Of a stretch of DNA of 64,000 nt, positions 16,716-25,265 are shown piece by piece. Source of the stretch: Alteromonas abrolhosensis (GTDB lineage Bacteria; Pseudomonadota; Gammaproteobacteria; Enterobacterales; Alteromonadaceae); NCBI RefSeq assembly GCF_001953635.1, contig NZ_MEJH01000011.1, positions 62,001 to 126,000 of the forward strand, given 5' to 3'. A model generated the notes under the pieces. The model saw only the letters and a program-made list of their open reading frames with translations. It was not told the origin of the DNA and made no database searches. The translations under genes were made by a program, and so were the position numbers. The number at the start of each line of letters is the position of its first letter. The stretch's first letter is position 1.

Positions 16716-19478
16716 TTAATGCGCAGTTTCAGGAAGATACATTTCTAAAATAGTCAGTAGTTCTTCGCCATCTACTGGTTTTGACACATAGTTGTTAAAA
16801 CCAGCTTTAAGCGCTTTAACACGGTCTGCCGTGTACGCATAGGCGGTCAGTGCAACAGCATTAAGTTTCGAAATTTCAGGGATTTCACTGCCTCGTATTT
16901 TCGTCACCAAACCTAACCCGTCCATTTCCGGCATTCCAATGTCAGAAAGCAGTAGGTCAAAGGCCTCAGGCATATCATTGATTTCTTTCCATGCCAGTAA
17001 ACCATTTTTCACTACGTTAACTCGCGCACCGTTCGATTCTAAAAATAGCTTTATGAAATCACGGGCGTCAGGCTCGTCTTCTGCCACCAGTATCCGTAAT
17101 CCATTTAAACGTAGCGATTCAGTTAGGTCGCTAATTTCAGAGCGCTTAGTTTCTATTATGTCATCGTGCAAATTCAACGGTGCAATTGGCAGCGTTACGT
17201 AAAACGTTGATCCCGAGTTAGGGCCGTCACTTTCTGCATAGATCTCGCCGCCGTGCATTTCGACCAAGCTTTTCACAATAGACAAGCCTAAACCTAACCC
17301 ATGTTTATTATGCTCGCTTTTGCTTTGATAAAAGCGCTCGAAAACGTGAGCTAACTGCTCTTGTGTCATTCCTTTACCGTTATCTTTAACGCGTATCAGA
17401 TAGTTAGAGTGCTCTCTTCGTCCTCTGATGTGCACTGTGCCCCCTTTAGAAGTGAACTTAAGCGCATTGCTCAACAAGTTGTTGATCACTTGTTTTATAC
17501 GCAAGTTGTCACCAAGAATTTGGGTATGTTCATCCTCACAATTTATCGATAGCTGAATATTCTTACTCGCAAACCCCGCTTCAAATGACCTTGCCACCTC
17601 CGATATCGACCCGGCAATATTGAGCGAATGTGTGCTAAGTTTCATAGTGCCAGAAATGATGCGCGACAAATCGAGAATATCGTTTATTAAAGCTGCCTGA
17701 GTAGATGCTGCACGCTTTATCACGCCAAGCGCATCAGACATTCTGTCAACGTTGCGAATATCCATTAGGGCTAGATCGGTCCAGCCAACAATTGAGTTCA
17801 GTGGTGAACGCAATTCGTGAGAAATACTGGCAAGAAACTGATCTTTGGCCTTATCCAACTCTTCTAACTTACTAATTTGCTTATCGAGCGACGCTTTTAA
17901 GCTAAGTGCGTAGGGTATAAATAAGTGGTCGAAACCTTCGATAATCAGCTGGTCATCTTCGGTCCATTCCACCGACTCATCAGCTACACTTTGTAGGTAC
18001 AAATCGAACGAGTTACGTGGTGTAAGCGACTTACCAATATCTTTTTTGGCTGCATCGCGACCGGCCCAGCGTATTGTTTTATCTTTTTGCTCTCTAAACC
18101 AAACCGTGTAGTAGCCTAATTTTGAGGACACGCAGGAAATATACATTCCTCGAATACCGTTTAGCTCACAACTATCAGACACTTCATTGGCTAGCCGATT
18201 AACAGCAATCGATTGCTCAGAATCGCTTATAGCAAATTTATCAAGTAGTGTTGCAAGGCTTTTCTCTGTTGGTGTGCTGCCTACCAAATAATTGCCTGAA
18301 GGGGTAACCACCGCCATGCCGCAAGCATCAGCAACATCGAGTAGCTCTCTTTCTTTTTGCTTAATAGCTTCGAGCGGGTTCGTGTATGAAGTAAGTTGGT
18401 GAACGATAATATTCAGCTTACGCTGACGTATTTGAAATTGTTCTTTCTTTTTGTGCAACGCTTTTGTGTGAAGTTGCCACGCATAAAGGTGACCTAACGA
18501 TTCACAAACCAAACGTTTCTTCTGATCAATATAGGCAGGTTTACTATTGTGGCAAGCTAATAACCCCCACAGTCGTCCCTCGAAAACAAGCGACACCGAA
18601 AACGAAGAGCGGATGCCCATATTTTTAAGGTAAGCAATATGCATCTGTGATACCGAGCGCACCATCGACATTGACAAGTCCAACGGCGGGCGCTCGGCCT
18701 CTTTAACCGAAGGTTTAAGACCAATAACGGGTTCTTCGACATCAAATACGCAACGAACTCGGTTTTTAAGATAGAGCTCACGCGCTTGTTTTGGGATATC
18801 TGAGGCTGGAAATTTCAGCCCTTTAAACGAGCGTGAGTTCGGGTTGGTGGCTTCACCAATTACTTCACCACAGTAGGCCTTATCAAACTTATAAACCATT
18901 ACAGAGTCAAAGCCGATGTATTGCTTAAATACCCGGGCGATGGCGTCAGCAACGTCACCGATAGTATCCCTGTCATCGACATTCGGCAACAATGCACGAA
19001 TATCCACATCCATGGGCACCCACTGCTGCGCAGCTTCAAAACTCAATTGAGGCGTAGGCTCTAATTCGATAACCAACAAACCGTTGGAATCAAAAACGAC
19101 CCCGCTTCCCTCTTTTTCCCAGTCTTTTACGCGTAAAGCGTTTTCTGTAAATTTCCACTGGTAAGCATGACGGATATCTCCGCCTTTCACTGCATCGTAA
19201 ATAGTTTGAAAGGTGTGCGCTTCTGGAGAAGGAATTTCGATAAGTTCGGTGATGAGCGTCTCACCGGGGATAACTGCTACGCTGAACATATCGTTAATGT
19301 TCTCGCTCACTACCTGAATTTTTTTGGTGCTGGGGTTGATAGCTATTACATACCCGAAACTCTGTACGCTTTCGAGCAAGTGGATAGCTTCGTCTTCACA
19401 GTTTTGAAGCGTATTTGTCTTTGAATCCGTAACGTATTGCATTGCCTTGGCCGAGAAATAAAGAAAGCGAACTTTCAT
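16716..19478 (-). CDS. Bacteriophytochrome hybrid histidine kinase
   Basis: A 920-residue red/far-red light receptor. Domains are PAS (~25-135), GAF (~175-330), PHY (~345-500), HisKA with SHELRSPLNSIVGW (~550), HATPase_c with NNLLSNALKF and GLGLGLSIV (~660-770) and a C-terminal receiver with phospho-acceptor LLLSDIGMPEMDG (~845). Cys27 in NCEDEAIH aligns with the biliverdin-binding Cys of DrBphP. FPASDIP, the GAF His in QMHIAYLKNMG and the tongue motif PRNSF are all kept, so chromophore binding is expected. No heme oxygenase is adjacent. An alternative ATG 12 codons downstream (19442) is possible. It is divergent from the gbsR-like/cyd genes. Confidence 0.92.
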   Translation of the reverse strand: MKVRFLYFSAKAMQYVTDSKTNTLQNCEDEAIHLLESVQSFGYVIAINPSTKKIQVVSENINDMFSVAVIPGETLITELIEIPSPEAHTFQTIYDAVKGGDIRHAYQWKFTENALRVKDWEKEGSGVVFDSNGLLVIELEPTPQLSFEAAQQWVPMDVDIRALLPNVDDRDTIGDVADAIARVFKQYIGFDSVMVYKFDKAYCGEVIGEATNPNSRSFKGLKFPASDIPKQARELYLKNRVRCVFDVEEPVIGLKPSVKEAERPPLDLSMSMVRSVSQMHIAYLKNMGIRSSFSVSLVFEGRLWGLLACHNSKPAYIDQKKRLVCESLGHLYAWQLHTKALHKKKEQFQIRQRKLNIIVHQLTSYTNPLEAIKQKERELLDVADACGMAVVTPSGNYLVGSTPTEKSLATLLDKFAISDSEQSIAVNRLANEVSDSCELNGIRGMYISCVSSKLGYYTVWFREQKDKTIRWAGRDAAKKDIGKSLTPRNSFDLYLQSVADESVEWTEDDQLIIEGFDHLFIPYALSLKASLDKQISKLEELDKAKDQFLASISHELRSPLNSIVGWTDLALMDIRNVDRMSDALGVIKRAASTQAALINDILDLSRIISGTMKLSTHSLNIAGSISEVARSFEAGFASKNIQLSINCEDEHTQILGDNLRIKQVINNLLSNALKFTSKGGTVHIRGRREHSNYLIRVKDNGKGMTQEQLAHVFERFYQSKSEHNKHGLGLGLSIVKSLVEMHGGEIYAESDGPNSGSTFYVTLPIAPLNLHDDIIETKRSEISDLTESLRLNGLRILVAEDEPDARDFIKLFLESNGARVNVVKNGLLAWKEINDMPEAFDLLLSDIGMPEMDGLGLVTKIRGSEIPEISKLNAVALTAYAYTADRVKALKAGFNNYVSKPVDGEELLTILEMYLPETAH

Positions 19479-19665
19479 GAGGATCTTGTTAACTTTTTCA
19501 CAATAACAACTTATCGCTTGGAAAGCATTTTTAATTGCACTGGGCCGCCTAATTAATTTTCATTAAATTATTAGTTAAAAGTCTCTACTACATCACTTTA
19601 TTATTGCTTTTTTTGATCTACCACAATAAACTTTCAGTAATTTCTGAAACTTCTGGAATGTAAAA

Positions 19666-20223
19666 ATGAAAATGACGCCTTTAATTACATCTGCGGTTAT
19701 GCACTTTGGCGAAATGGGAAGTCGCTGGGGCTTCAATAGAACCGTTGGGCAAATTCTTGCACTCATCGTGTTAAATGAAGAGCCAATTTCAGCTCAGGAA
19801 ATTGCTGATGCACTCAATATTTCCAGAGGCAATACCAGTATGGGCTTGAAGGAACTTCAGTCTTGGCGCTTAGTTAAGCAGCACCTTGTGCCTGGTGAAA
19901 GAAAAGAGTTTTTCATTCCTGCCGGCGATATTTGGACTCTGGCAAACAGAGTATTTGAAGAGCGTAGAAAGCGTGAAATAGACCCAACCATGAGCCTTCT
20001 ACGGGATTTGCTTCTTGATGCACCAGCCAACGAAAAAGAAGCAAATGCACAACACAAACTGAACGAAATCCATGATTTACTCGAATCAATTACGGCATGG
20101 TCTGAAGAACTTCAGAATCTTGGGCCTGAAAAGTTAAATACGTTGATGAAGTTAGGTTCGGGTGTGGGTCGTATGCTTGAGCTTAAGGATAAGCTACTTC
20201 CGGGGAAAAATAGCGTTAACTAA
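19666..20223 (+). CDS. GbsR/MarR-family transcriptional regulator
   Basis: A 185-residue winged-helix regulator. The HTH lies near residues 35-75 (EEPISAQEIADALNISRGNTSMGLKELQSWRLV), preceded by MGSRWGFNRTVGQILALI, typical of the GbsR branch of MarR proteins. The C-terminal half is helical and likely dimerises. It ends 11 bp before the bd oxidase subunit I gene and is probably the first gene of that operon, controlling it. The inducer is unknown. Confidence 0.85.
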   Translation: MKMTPLITSAVMHFGEMGSRWGFNRTVGQILALIVLNEEPISAQEIADALNISRGNTSMGLKELQSWRLVKQHLVPGERKEFFIPAGDIWTLANRVFEERRKREIDPTMSLLRDLLLDAPANEKEANAQHKLNEIHDLLESITAWSEELQNLGPEKLNTLMKLGSGVGRMLELKDKLLPGKNSVN

Positions 20224-20234
20224 GGGGGCCTTCT

Positions 20235-21608
20235 GTGGATGCATTCTTGCTGTCTCGTTTACAATTTGCGTTAAATATTAGTTTTCATATTCTGTTTCCA
20301 ACCATCACCATGGCGATGGGGTGGTTTTTATTCTATTTTAAGCTGCGCTCTAACATTTCAGGGCATCCTGTTTGGATGCGTATGTATCGTTTTTGGGTGC
20401 GTGTTTTTGCGCTAAGCTTCGCGCTGGGTGTAGTAAGCGGCGTAACCATGTCGTTCCAATTTGGTACTAACTGGCCAGGCTTTATGGAAAAAGTGGGAAA
20501 TGTGGCAGGGCCACTGCTAGGTTACGAGGTACTTACCGCCTTCTTCTTGGAAGCCACTTTCCTTGGCATTATGTTGTTTGGTATACGCCGAGTTCCAAAT
20601 TGGCTGCATACCGCCTCTACGCTTATTGTAGCACTTGGCACTACTACTTCCGCCTTCTGGATTTTGGCGTTAAATAGCTGGATGCAAACACCTCAGGGTT
20701 TTGAAATGGTTGATGGTGTGGTATATGCCACCAATTGGAAAGAGATAATCTTCAACCCTTCTTTCCCCTATCGCTTTGTACACATGATGTTGGCTTCAGG
20801 ACTGACCGCCAGTTTCCTCATTGCCGGGCTGTCAGCCTACCGCATGTTGAAAGGCGACGATAAGCTTGCTCCCAAACTAGCGCTAAAAACAGCCACCTAT
20901 ACGGCAGCTGTATTAATCCCCCTTCAAATTTTTGCAGGCGATATGCACGGTTTGAACACGCTTGAACATCAGCCTCAAAAAGTAGCGGCGATGGAAGGAC
21001 TTTGGGAAACCACAGAAGGTGCGCCTTTGTTGCTGTTCGCCATTCCAGATGAAGAAACTAAAGAAAATCATTTTGAGATACCCATTCCTTATGGCGCAAG
21101 TTTAATTCTTACTCACGAGCTTAAAGGCGAGATAAAAGGGCTTAATGAGTTCGAGGGAGAACATCCGCCAGTTGCCCCTGTATTCTTTGGTTTTAGAGTT
21201 ATGGTGGGAATGGGCATGTTAATGCTTGCAGTTTCATGGCTTGGCAGTCTTTACCTTGTGCGCAATAAAACGTTTCCTATATGGCTTAAGCGCACTTTCG
21301 CTGGCATGGCGTTCAGCGGTTGGATTGCGACTTTGGCAGGTTGGTACGTCACTGAAATAGGCCGTCAGCCCTATTTGGTAAGTGGCGTGTTAAGAACCGC
21401 AGACGCCGTTACCCAATTGCCACCGGCTAATATCGCTTTGTCATTCACGCTTTACCTTGTCATTTACACGGTGCTTCTAATCGCATACATGGGAACCCTG
21501 ATGTTGATGTGCAGAAGAGCGGTGGAAATTGAAGAAATAACGACAGAAGAGCGAGAAATTGCTAAGGCAAAAATGCAACCTACCGACCCCGATCCAAGTA
21601 CGGTTTAA
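20235..21608 (+). CDS. cydA: Cytochrome bd-type quinol oxidase subunit I (CIO type)
   Basis: A 457-residue integral membrane protein that oxidises ubiquinol and holds hemes b558, b595 and d. Seen are the N-terminal LQFALNISFHILFPTITMAMG (heme ligand His near residue 17), FVHMMLASGL (axial His), GDMHGLNTLEHQPQK at the start of the quinol loop, and GRQPY near residue 380 (usually GRQPW). The quinol loop is short, as in the cyanide-insensitive oxidase CioA of Pseudomonas. GTG at 20235 follows a G-rich ribosome site (AAGGGGGCC). It forms an operon with the upstream regulator and subunit II. Confidence 0.9.
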   Translation: MDAFLLSRLQFALNISFHILFPTITMAMGWFLFYFKLRSNISGHPVWMRMYRFWVRVFALSFALGVVSGVTMSFQFGTNWPGFMEKVGNVAGPLLGYEVLTAFFLEATFLGIMLFGIRRVPNWLHTASTLIVALGTTTSAFWILALNSWMQTPQGFEMVDGVVYATNWKEIIFNPSFPYRFVHMMLASGLTASFLIAGLSAYRMLKGDDKLAPKLALKTATYTAAVLIPLQIFAGDMHGLNTLEHQPQKVAAMEGLWETTEGAPLLLFAIPDEETKENHFEIPIPYGASLILTHELKGEIKGLNEFEGEHPPVAPVFFGFRVMVGMGMLMLAVSWLGSLYLVRNKTFPIWLKRTFAGMAFSGWIATLAGWYVTEIGRQPYLVSGVLRTADAVTQLPPANIALSFTLYLVIYTVLLIAYMGTLMLMCRRAVEIEEITTEEREIAKAKMQPTDPDPSTV

Positions 21609-21619
21609 GGAGAGCAAAC

Positions 21620-22627
21620 ATGTTTGAAAACGTATCAGCAGAAATGCTCGGAAATATTTATGTGGGTCTACTTGGTCTATCTGTATTACTGTATGCCATT
21701 TTAGACGGTTATGACTTAGGCGTAGGCGTACTTATACCACCAAGAACAGAGGGCTTCCGCGATGATATGATCGCCTCTATTGGCCCTTACTGGGATGCCA
21801 ATGAGACTTGGCTTGTGCTTGCCATAGGCTTACTGCTTATCGCTTTTCCTGAAGCACATAGTGAGTTTTTGCAGACCCTGTATTTACCAGCCACTTTCAT
21901 GTTGCTAGGGCTTATTCTTCGCGGCGTAGCATTTGATTTTCGAGCCAAGGTTGTACAGGTGAAGAAACGCAAATGGGATTTAGTGTTTAAGTACGGTTCT
22001 CTTTTGACCACTTTAGCTCAGGGATATATGTTGGGCATATATGTAACAGGGCTTCGTACCGACATATGGGCGCAGGGGTTCGCACTTCTTGCTGCATTTG
22101 GTGTGACTGCGGCTTATGCGTTTATTGGTGCTTGTTGGTTGATACTCAAAACTGAAGGCGAGCTTCAACAAAAAGCATATTATTGGGCACGCAGAGGATT
22201 AGGCGTATTAGCTGTAGGTATTGTCGCTGTAAGTATCGCTAATCTCACCTTGCACGATGATGTTAGAGATTTATGGCTCTCAGCACCTTGGGGCTACGTT
22301 CTATTTGCTATTCCTGTTGCGTGTTTTGCACTTTTAGGGTTGTGCGGCATATTGCTAAAGAAATTACCTGACGCACAGGGTAAAGGAGAATGGCTCCCCT
22401 TCTTCATCGCCTTACTCGTATTTTTGCTTTGCTTCAGCGCGTTTGGCATTAGCTACTACCCGTTTATCATTCCCGGGCAAATGACGGTTATGGACGCACT
22501 AAGTGATGCAAGCTCTTTGCGCTTTTTACTTGTGGGTGTGGTGATAGTAGTGCCTATTATTTTGGCTTACACGGCTATGGTATATAAAATTTTCTCTGGT
22601 AAGTCAGAAAAACTTTCTTACTACTAG
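21620..22627 (+). CDS. cydB: Cytochrome bd-type quinol oxidase subunit II
   Basis: A 335-residue membrane protein with about eight to nine helices. It starts with the family motif around ILDGYDLGVG and continues with IGPYWDANETWLVL and FDFRAKV. It pairs with subunit I to form a low-proton-yield, high-oxygen-affinity or cyanide-resistant oxidase. It starts 11 bp after the subunit I stop behind AAGGAG. No CydX-like mini gene was recognised directly after it. Confidence 0.92.
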   Translation: MFENVSAEMLGNIYVGLLGLSVLLYAILDGYDLGVGVLIPPRTEGFRDDMIASIGPYWDANETWLVLAIGLLLIAFPEAHSEFLQTLYLPATFMLLGLILRGVAFDFRAKVVQVKKRKWDLVFKYGSLLTTLAQGYMLGIYVTGLRTDIWAQGFALLAAFGVTAAYAFIGACWLILKTEGELQQKAYYWARRGLGVLAVGIVAVSIANLTLHDDVRDLWLSAPWGYVLFAIPVACFALLGLCGILLKKLPDAQGKGEWLPFFIALLVFLLCFSAFGISYYPFIIPGQMTVMDALSDASSLRFLLVGVVIVVPIILAYTAMVYKIFSGKSEKLSYY

Positions 22628-22943
22628 GTTGAATTACGGGATCGCAACAGATCACAATTACTTCATACCCCAATTAACTAAGACAATAGTGAACATCATT
22701 GAAAATCAGTGGTGTTCACTTTCTGTTCGGCGCTATACTTCCCAACATCTGCACGGTTCCAGGCTTTTATCTCTTTGCAATTTCTTTTAAATTCCTTTTA
22801 AAAGAAAGGTAAGTTATTTGCATATAAAAATATGATCCTTTCCGGCGATCAATCTATACCAATAACTAGTAGTGTTTAAATTTGGCTAGTCTGCACTCAA
22901 TCCACGAGCGAAATTTAATCACTATTTAGTACCAAATATTTTG
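22628..22943. other. Intergenic region after cydB with two inverted repeats
   Basis: An 11-bp stem (22688-22698 with 22710-22720, one G-T pair) may end the cyd transcript. A 10-bp perfect repeat TTTCTTTTAA / TTAAAAGAAA (22781-22790, 22798-22807) has a 7-nt loop. No ORF was accepted here. Confidence 0.55.
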
Positions 22944-22972
22944 TTGACATCAAACTGTAATATTACTATATT
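22944..22972 (+). promoter_or_regulatory. Near-consensus sigma-70 promoter
   Basis: TTGACA (perfect -35), 17 bp, TATATT (-10, 5 of 6), preceded by an A/T-rich stretch that could act as an UP element. Transcription would start about 30 bp before the small ORF at 23010. Confidence 0.8.
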
Positions 22973-23009
22973 TTATTTGGGGCAATTTTTAATAGAAGGA
23001 GCCAATACT

Positions 23010-23174
23010 ATGGAAAATGTTTTCCATTCGTTCTCACGGTTCTTCAAGCGCGCGCACCCCTATACAGTCGCTCACTACATCGGCCGTAAAAATGCGCAGC
23101 GTATCTTAGGATGTAAAATTAAAAAGAAATCCAAGATATTCGCCGACCAGCACGTTGAAGACCAAAATAATTAA
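23010..23174 (+). CDS. 54-residue basic protein of unknown function
   Basis: A short basic protein (MENVFHSFSRFFKRAHPYTV, then GRKNAQRILGCKIKKKSK) with an acidic tail. No known family was recognised. The gene is supported by signals: a near-consensus promoter at 22944-22972, AGAAGGAG 9 nt before the ATG, and a textbook terminator at 23180-23210, so it is a single-gene unit that should be well expressed. An in-frame start at 22941 would lie inside the promoter and is rejected. The N-terminal half is amphipathic (FHSFSRFFKR) and could touch a membrane or nucleic acid; this is inference. Confidence 0.75.
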   Translation: MENVFHSFSRFFKRAHPYTVAHYIGRKNAQRILGCKIKKKSKIFADQHVEDQNN

Positions 23175-23179
23175 TTTAT

Positions 23180-23210
23180 ATGGGGCCCGTCAAACCGGCC
23201 CCATTTTTTT
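23180..23210 (+). terminator. Strong intrinsic terminator of the 54-residue gene
   Basis: The stem ATGGGGCC / GGCCCCAT (23180-23187, 23197-23204) is followed by seven Ts, five bp after the stop codon. Confidence 0.93.
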
Positions 23211-23240
23211 GCTCACTAACTCGGGCTGAAACTTCTGTCA

Positions 23241-23699
23241 TTAAAGGTGAGTAAGAGGAACTGAAGTAGTGTACTTAATCTGTTCCATAGCAAAACTTGA
23301 CGTTACGTCTGAAAACTCTATACCGTTAACCAGTCGTTTGTAAAAATGGTCAAAGCAATCCATATCGGTGACAAGCACTTTAAGTAAGTAGTCGTACTCT
23401 CCTGACATACGGTAACACTCTACTACCTCATCAAATGAAGACGCATGTTTGGCGAAACTAGCCAGCCACTTCCCATCGTGCCTGCCCGCTTTCACTTGCA
23501 CAAAAACTGTCATTGCAAGCCCTAGCTGCTTGGCACTTAGCAGCGCGACCCGCTTAGAAATGATACCTTTTTCTTCAAGTTTTTGAATTCGCCGCCAACA
23601 GGGAGTAACCGTCAGCCCTATATGCTCAGCAATATCCGCAACAGGTGTGTCGGTATTACTCTGAAGCATGCTAAGTATTGCCTTGTCTATTACATCCAT
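23241..23699 (-). CDS. Lrp/AsnC-family transcriptional regulator
   Basis: A 152-residue regulator with an N-terminal HTH (DKAILSMLQSNTDTPVADIAEHIGLTVTPCWRRIQKLEEKGII) and a C-terminal RAM/AsnC ligand-binding domain (VECYRMSGEYDYLLKVLVTDMDCFDHFYKRL). Such proteins sense amino acids and form octamers. The start MDVIDKAIL at 23699 fits the family; the open frame runs 75 codons further upstream but into the next gene's 3' end and is not used. Its own regulon is unknown. Confidence 0.88.
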   Translation of the reverse strand: MDVIDKAILSMLQSNTDTPVADIAEHIGLTVTPCWRRIQKLEEKGIISKRVALLSAKQLGLAMTVFVQVKAGRHDGKWLASFAKHASSFDEVVECYRMSGEYDYLLKVLVTDMDCFDHFYKRLVNGIEFSDVTSSFAMEQIKYTTSVPLTHL

Positions 23700-23799
23700 T
23701 GTGCTTGCAGTATCACCATGTATAGTTAGATACGACCTTTGAATATCAAAGTCTATTGTTAACCCATATTGAATTGCTTGATACACATTTCCATATTGT

Positions 23800-24444
23800 T
23801 TAAAGCCACCAAGGCTGCGTGAAATCGATGTTTTCCGGCGCAATTTCGTATTGAAATGGTGGTGCGAAGACATCCCAAAATGCATCACGTAATTCTTCGT
23901 CCAAAATTGTGAGCTTGCCTTCATCGCGGTAACGAGTTAACAAGGTATTGTAGGCATCAATTGGCATTTGCGGATTAGACTGTCGAAAAATAACGCGACC
24001 TCCAAACTCCTCAAACATCGCCTTTTCTGTTTGGTACTGCATAACCTGCTTGGCAGCAATCTCACCTATGGGCTTAGTGGCAGATTCACTCGTAACCTGA
24101 TTTTCAAATTTTTCGGTAAACTTGCTCACCAGTGTCTGATTCAGAGAGATGCCTTTTTGCTTTGCGTAATCTTTTAATACAAGGTCATAAATTCTGTTAG
24201 ACGCGTTTACACGAGCCACATAATCTACCATATCGGCATAACTATCTTTCGCCTGCTGTTTTATGTTTCTACGCTCATCTTCATTGGGCATCACATCGGC
24301 CATCGTAATATCGACGTTGAGAACCGTAGCCAATACATTCTGATCAGTAATTTGCTCATTTGCCTGGGCAGCATAGACAAGGTTTGAATATAGAAGAAAC
24401 AGCGCAGTGGCCAATGAAGAAAGAATAGTTGATGTCATGCGCAT
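23800..24444 (-). CDS. Exported alpha-helical protein, SurA-N-like
   Basis: A 214-residue periplasmic protein with signal peptide MRMTSTILSSLATALFLLYSNLVYAAQA. The mature part is charged and helical (TVLNVDITMADVMPNEDE, then DYAKQKGISLNQTLVSKFTEKFE), resembling the N-terminal chaperone region of SurA/PpiD-type proteins, but no rotamase domain follows. GGGAG lies 6 nt before the ATG. No close family can be named with certainty. It stands alone, with 100 bp to the Lrp gene downstream. Confidence 0.62.
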   Translation of the reverse strand: MRMTSTILSSLATALFLLYSNLVYAAQANEQITDQNVLATVLNVDITMADVMPNEDERRNIKQQAKDSYADMVDYVARVNASNRIYDLVLKDYAKQKGISLNQTLVSKFTEKFENQVTSESATKPIGEIAAKQVMQYQTEKAMFEEFGGRVIFRQSNPQMPIDAYNTLLTRYRDEGKLTILDEELRDAFWDVFAPPFQYEIAPENIDFTQPWWL

Positions 24445-24726
24445 ATTGCACTCCCTGTAAATAGATTCACCAAGATGGGCGTTGTGATGAGTAAAGCATT
24501 AAACGCTATGACTACGCAATACCGAGGCAGGCTGATATTAAGAATAAGCTGCGAGTAACAAATGTATTGGGGTTATCAAATGGCGGTGCTGTAAAGGGGA
24601 GAAAAGATAGCTGTAGCTATGAGTTATGTGAATAATTCAATGAAAGTGGTGTTTAAAAGGCGCGCCAATGACTGGACGCTTATATGCTCATTTTGAGTAA
24701 GCGTGAGGAATGTAAATAACAGAAAG
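24445..24726. other. Intergenic region between the SurA-N-like gene and csp
   Basis: Nothing firm was seen in this stretch beyond the upstream region of the minus-strand gene ending at 24444. No ORF with a credible start was found. Confidence 0.5.
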
Positions 24727-24756
24727 AAAAACGGCGGTCAAATGACCGCCGTTTTT
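24727..24756 (-). terminator. Intrinsic terminator of the cold-shock gene
   Basis: A 14-bp perfect stem with a 2-nt nominal loop (AAAAACGGCGGTCA / TGACCGCCGTTTTT) ends 6 bp from the csp stop. On the minus strand it ends in a T run. Confidence 0.92.
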
Positions 24757-24762
24757 GAATTC

Positions 24763-24972
24763 TTAGATAGCTTGCACGTTAGCAGCTTGAAGACCTTTTT
24801 GACCTTCTTCAACTTCAAATTCTACTCGCTGACCTTCTGGAAGCGTTTTGTAACCGTCAGAGATGATCGCACGGAAATGAACGAATACGTCCTTACCGCC
24901 GTTATCTTGAGTTAGAAAACCGTAACCTTTATCAGCGTTGAACCACTTAACTGTGCCTGTAACTTTAGACAT
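24763..24972 (-). CDS. Cold-shock protein (CspA/CspE family)
   Basis: A 69-residue single cold-shock domain that binds single-stranded nucleic acid and melts RNA structure. It has [16 protein letters not shown] (RNP1) and [10 protein letters not shown] (RNP2), with family-typical length. A long AT-rich upstream stretch to about 25150 would form the extended leader common in cspA-type genes. Whether it is cold-induced or constitutive cannot be read from the sequence. Confidence 0.95.
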   Translation of the reverse strand: MSKVTGTVKWFNADKGYGFLTQDNGGKDVFVHFRAIISDGYKTLPEGQRVEFEVEEGQKGLQAANVQAI

Positions 24973-25265
24973 GTCGTATAGACCTCAAATATCGTATTAA
25001 ATTGCGCATAAGCGCGTGTAACTAAGTTCTTTAGAGTCTTTAAATTGGCGGAGTATTGGGTCTTACTTACGAATGGACAAACAACTTACAACAAATTACC
25101 GGGTAACTCGAGTGGTTTAACATATAGCAAATAATACAAAATCGCGTCTATTTAAAGACATTGGCCAAAAGCCACAACCACTATAACACTCTTCGGGACG
25201 ATTAATATACAAATTAATTGATAAACTACGGATTTCATAAATAATTCACCGCAGCGTAACAATAA
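24973..25265. other. Probable long csp leader and promoter region
   Basis: About 293 bp between csp and the ubiB stop. By analogy with cspA it should hold the csp promoter and a leader of perhaps 100-160 nt. Several -10-like AT-rich words occur near 25120-25140, but none is decisive. Confidence 0.4.

Noticed and set aside
22688-22720. Inverted repeat after cydB considered as an Fnr or ArcA site
   Set aside because: It lies downstream of the cyd genes and does not match either consensus; kept only as a possible terminator.
23700-23924. N-terminal extension of the Lrp-family gene
   Set aside because: It overlaps the 3' end of the exported-protein gene and does not resemble Lrp proteins; Met at 23699 begins the HTH correctly.
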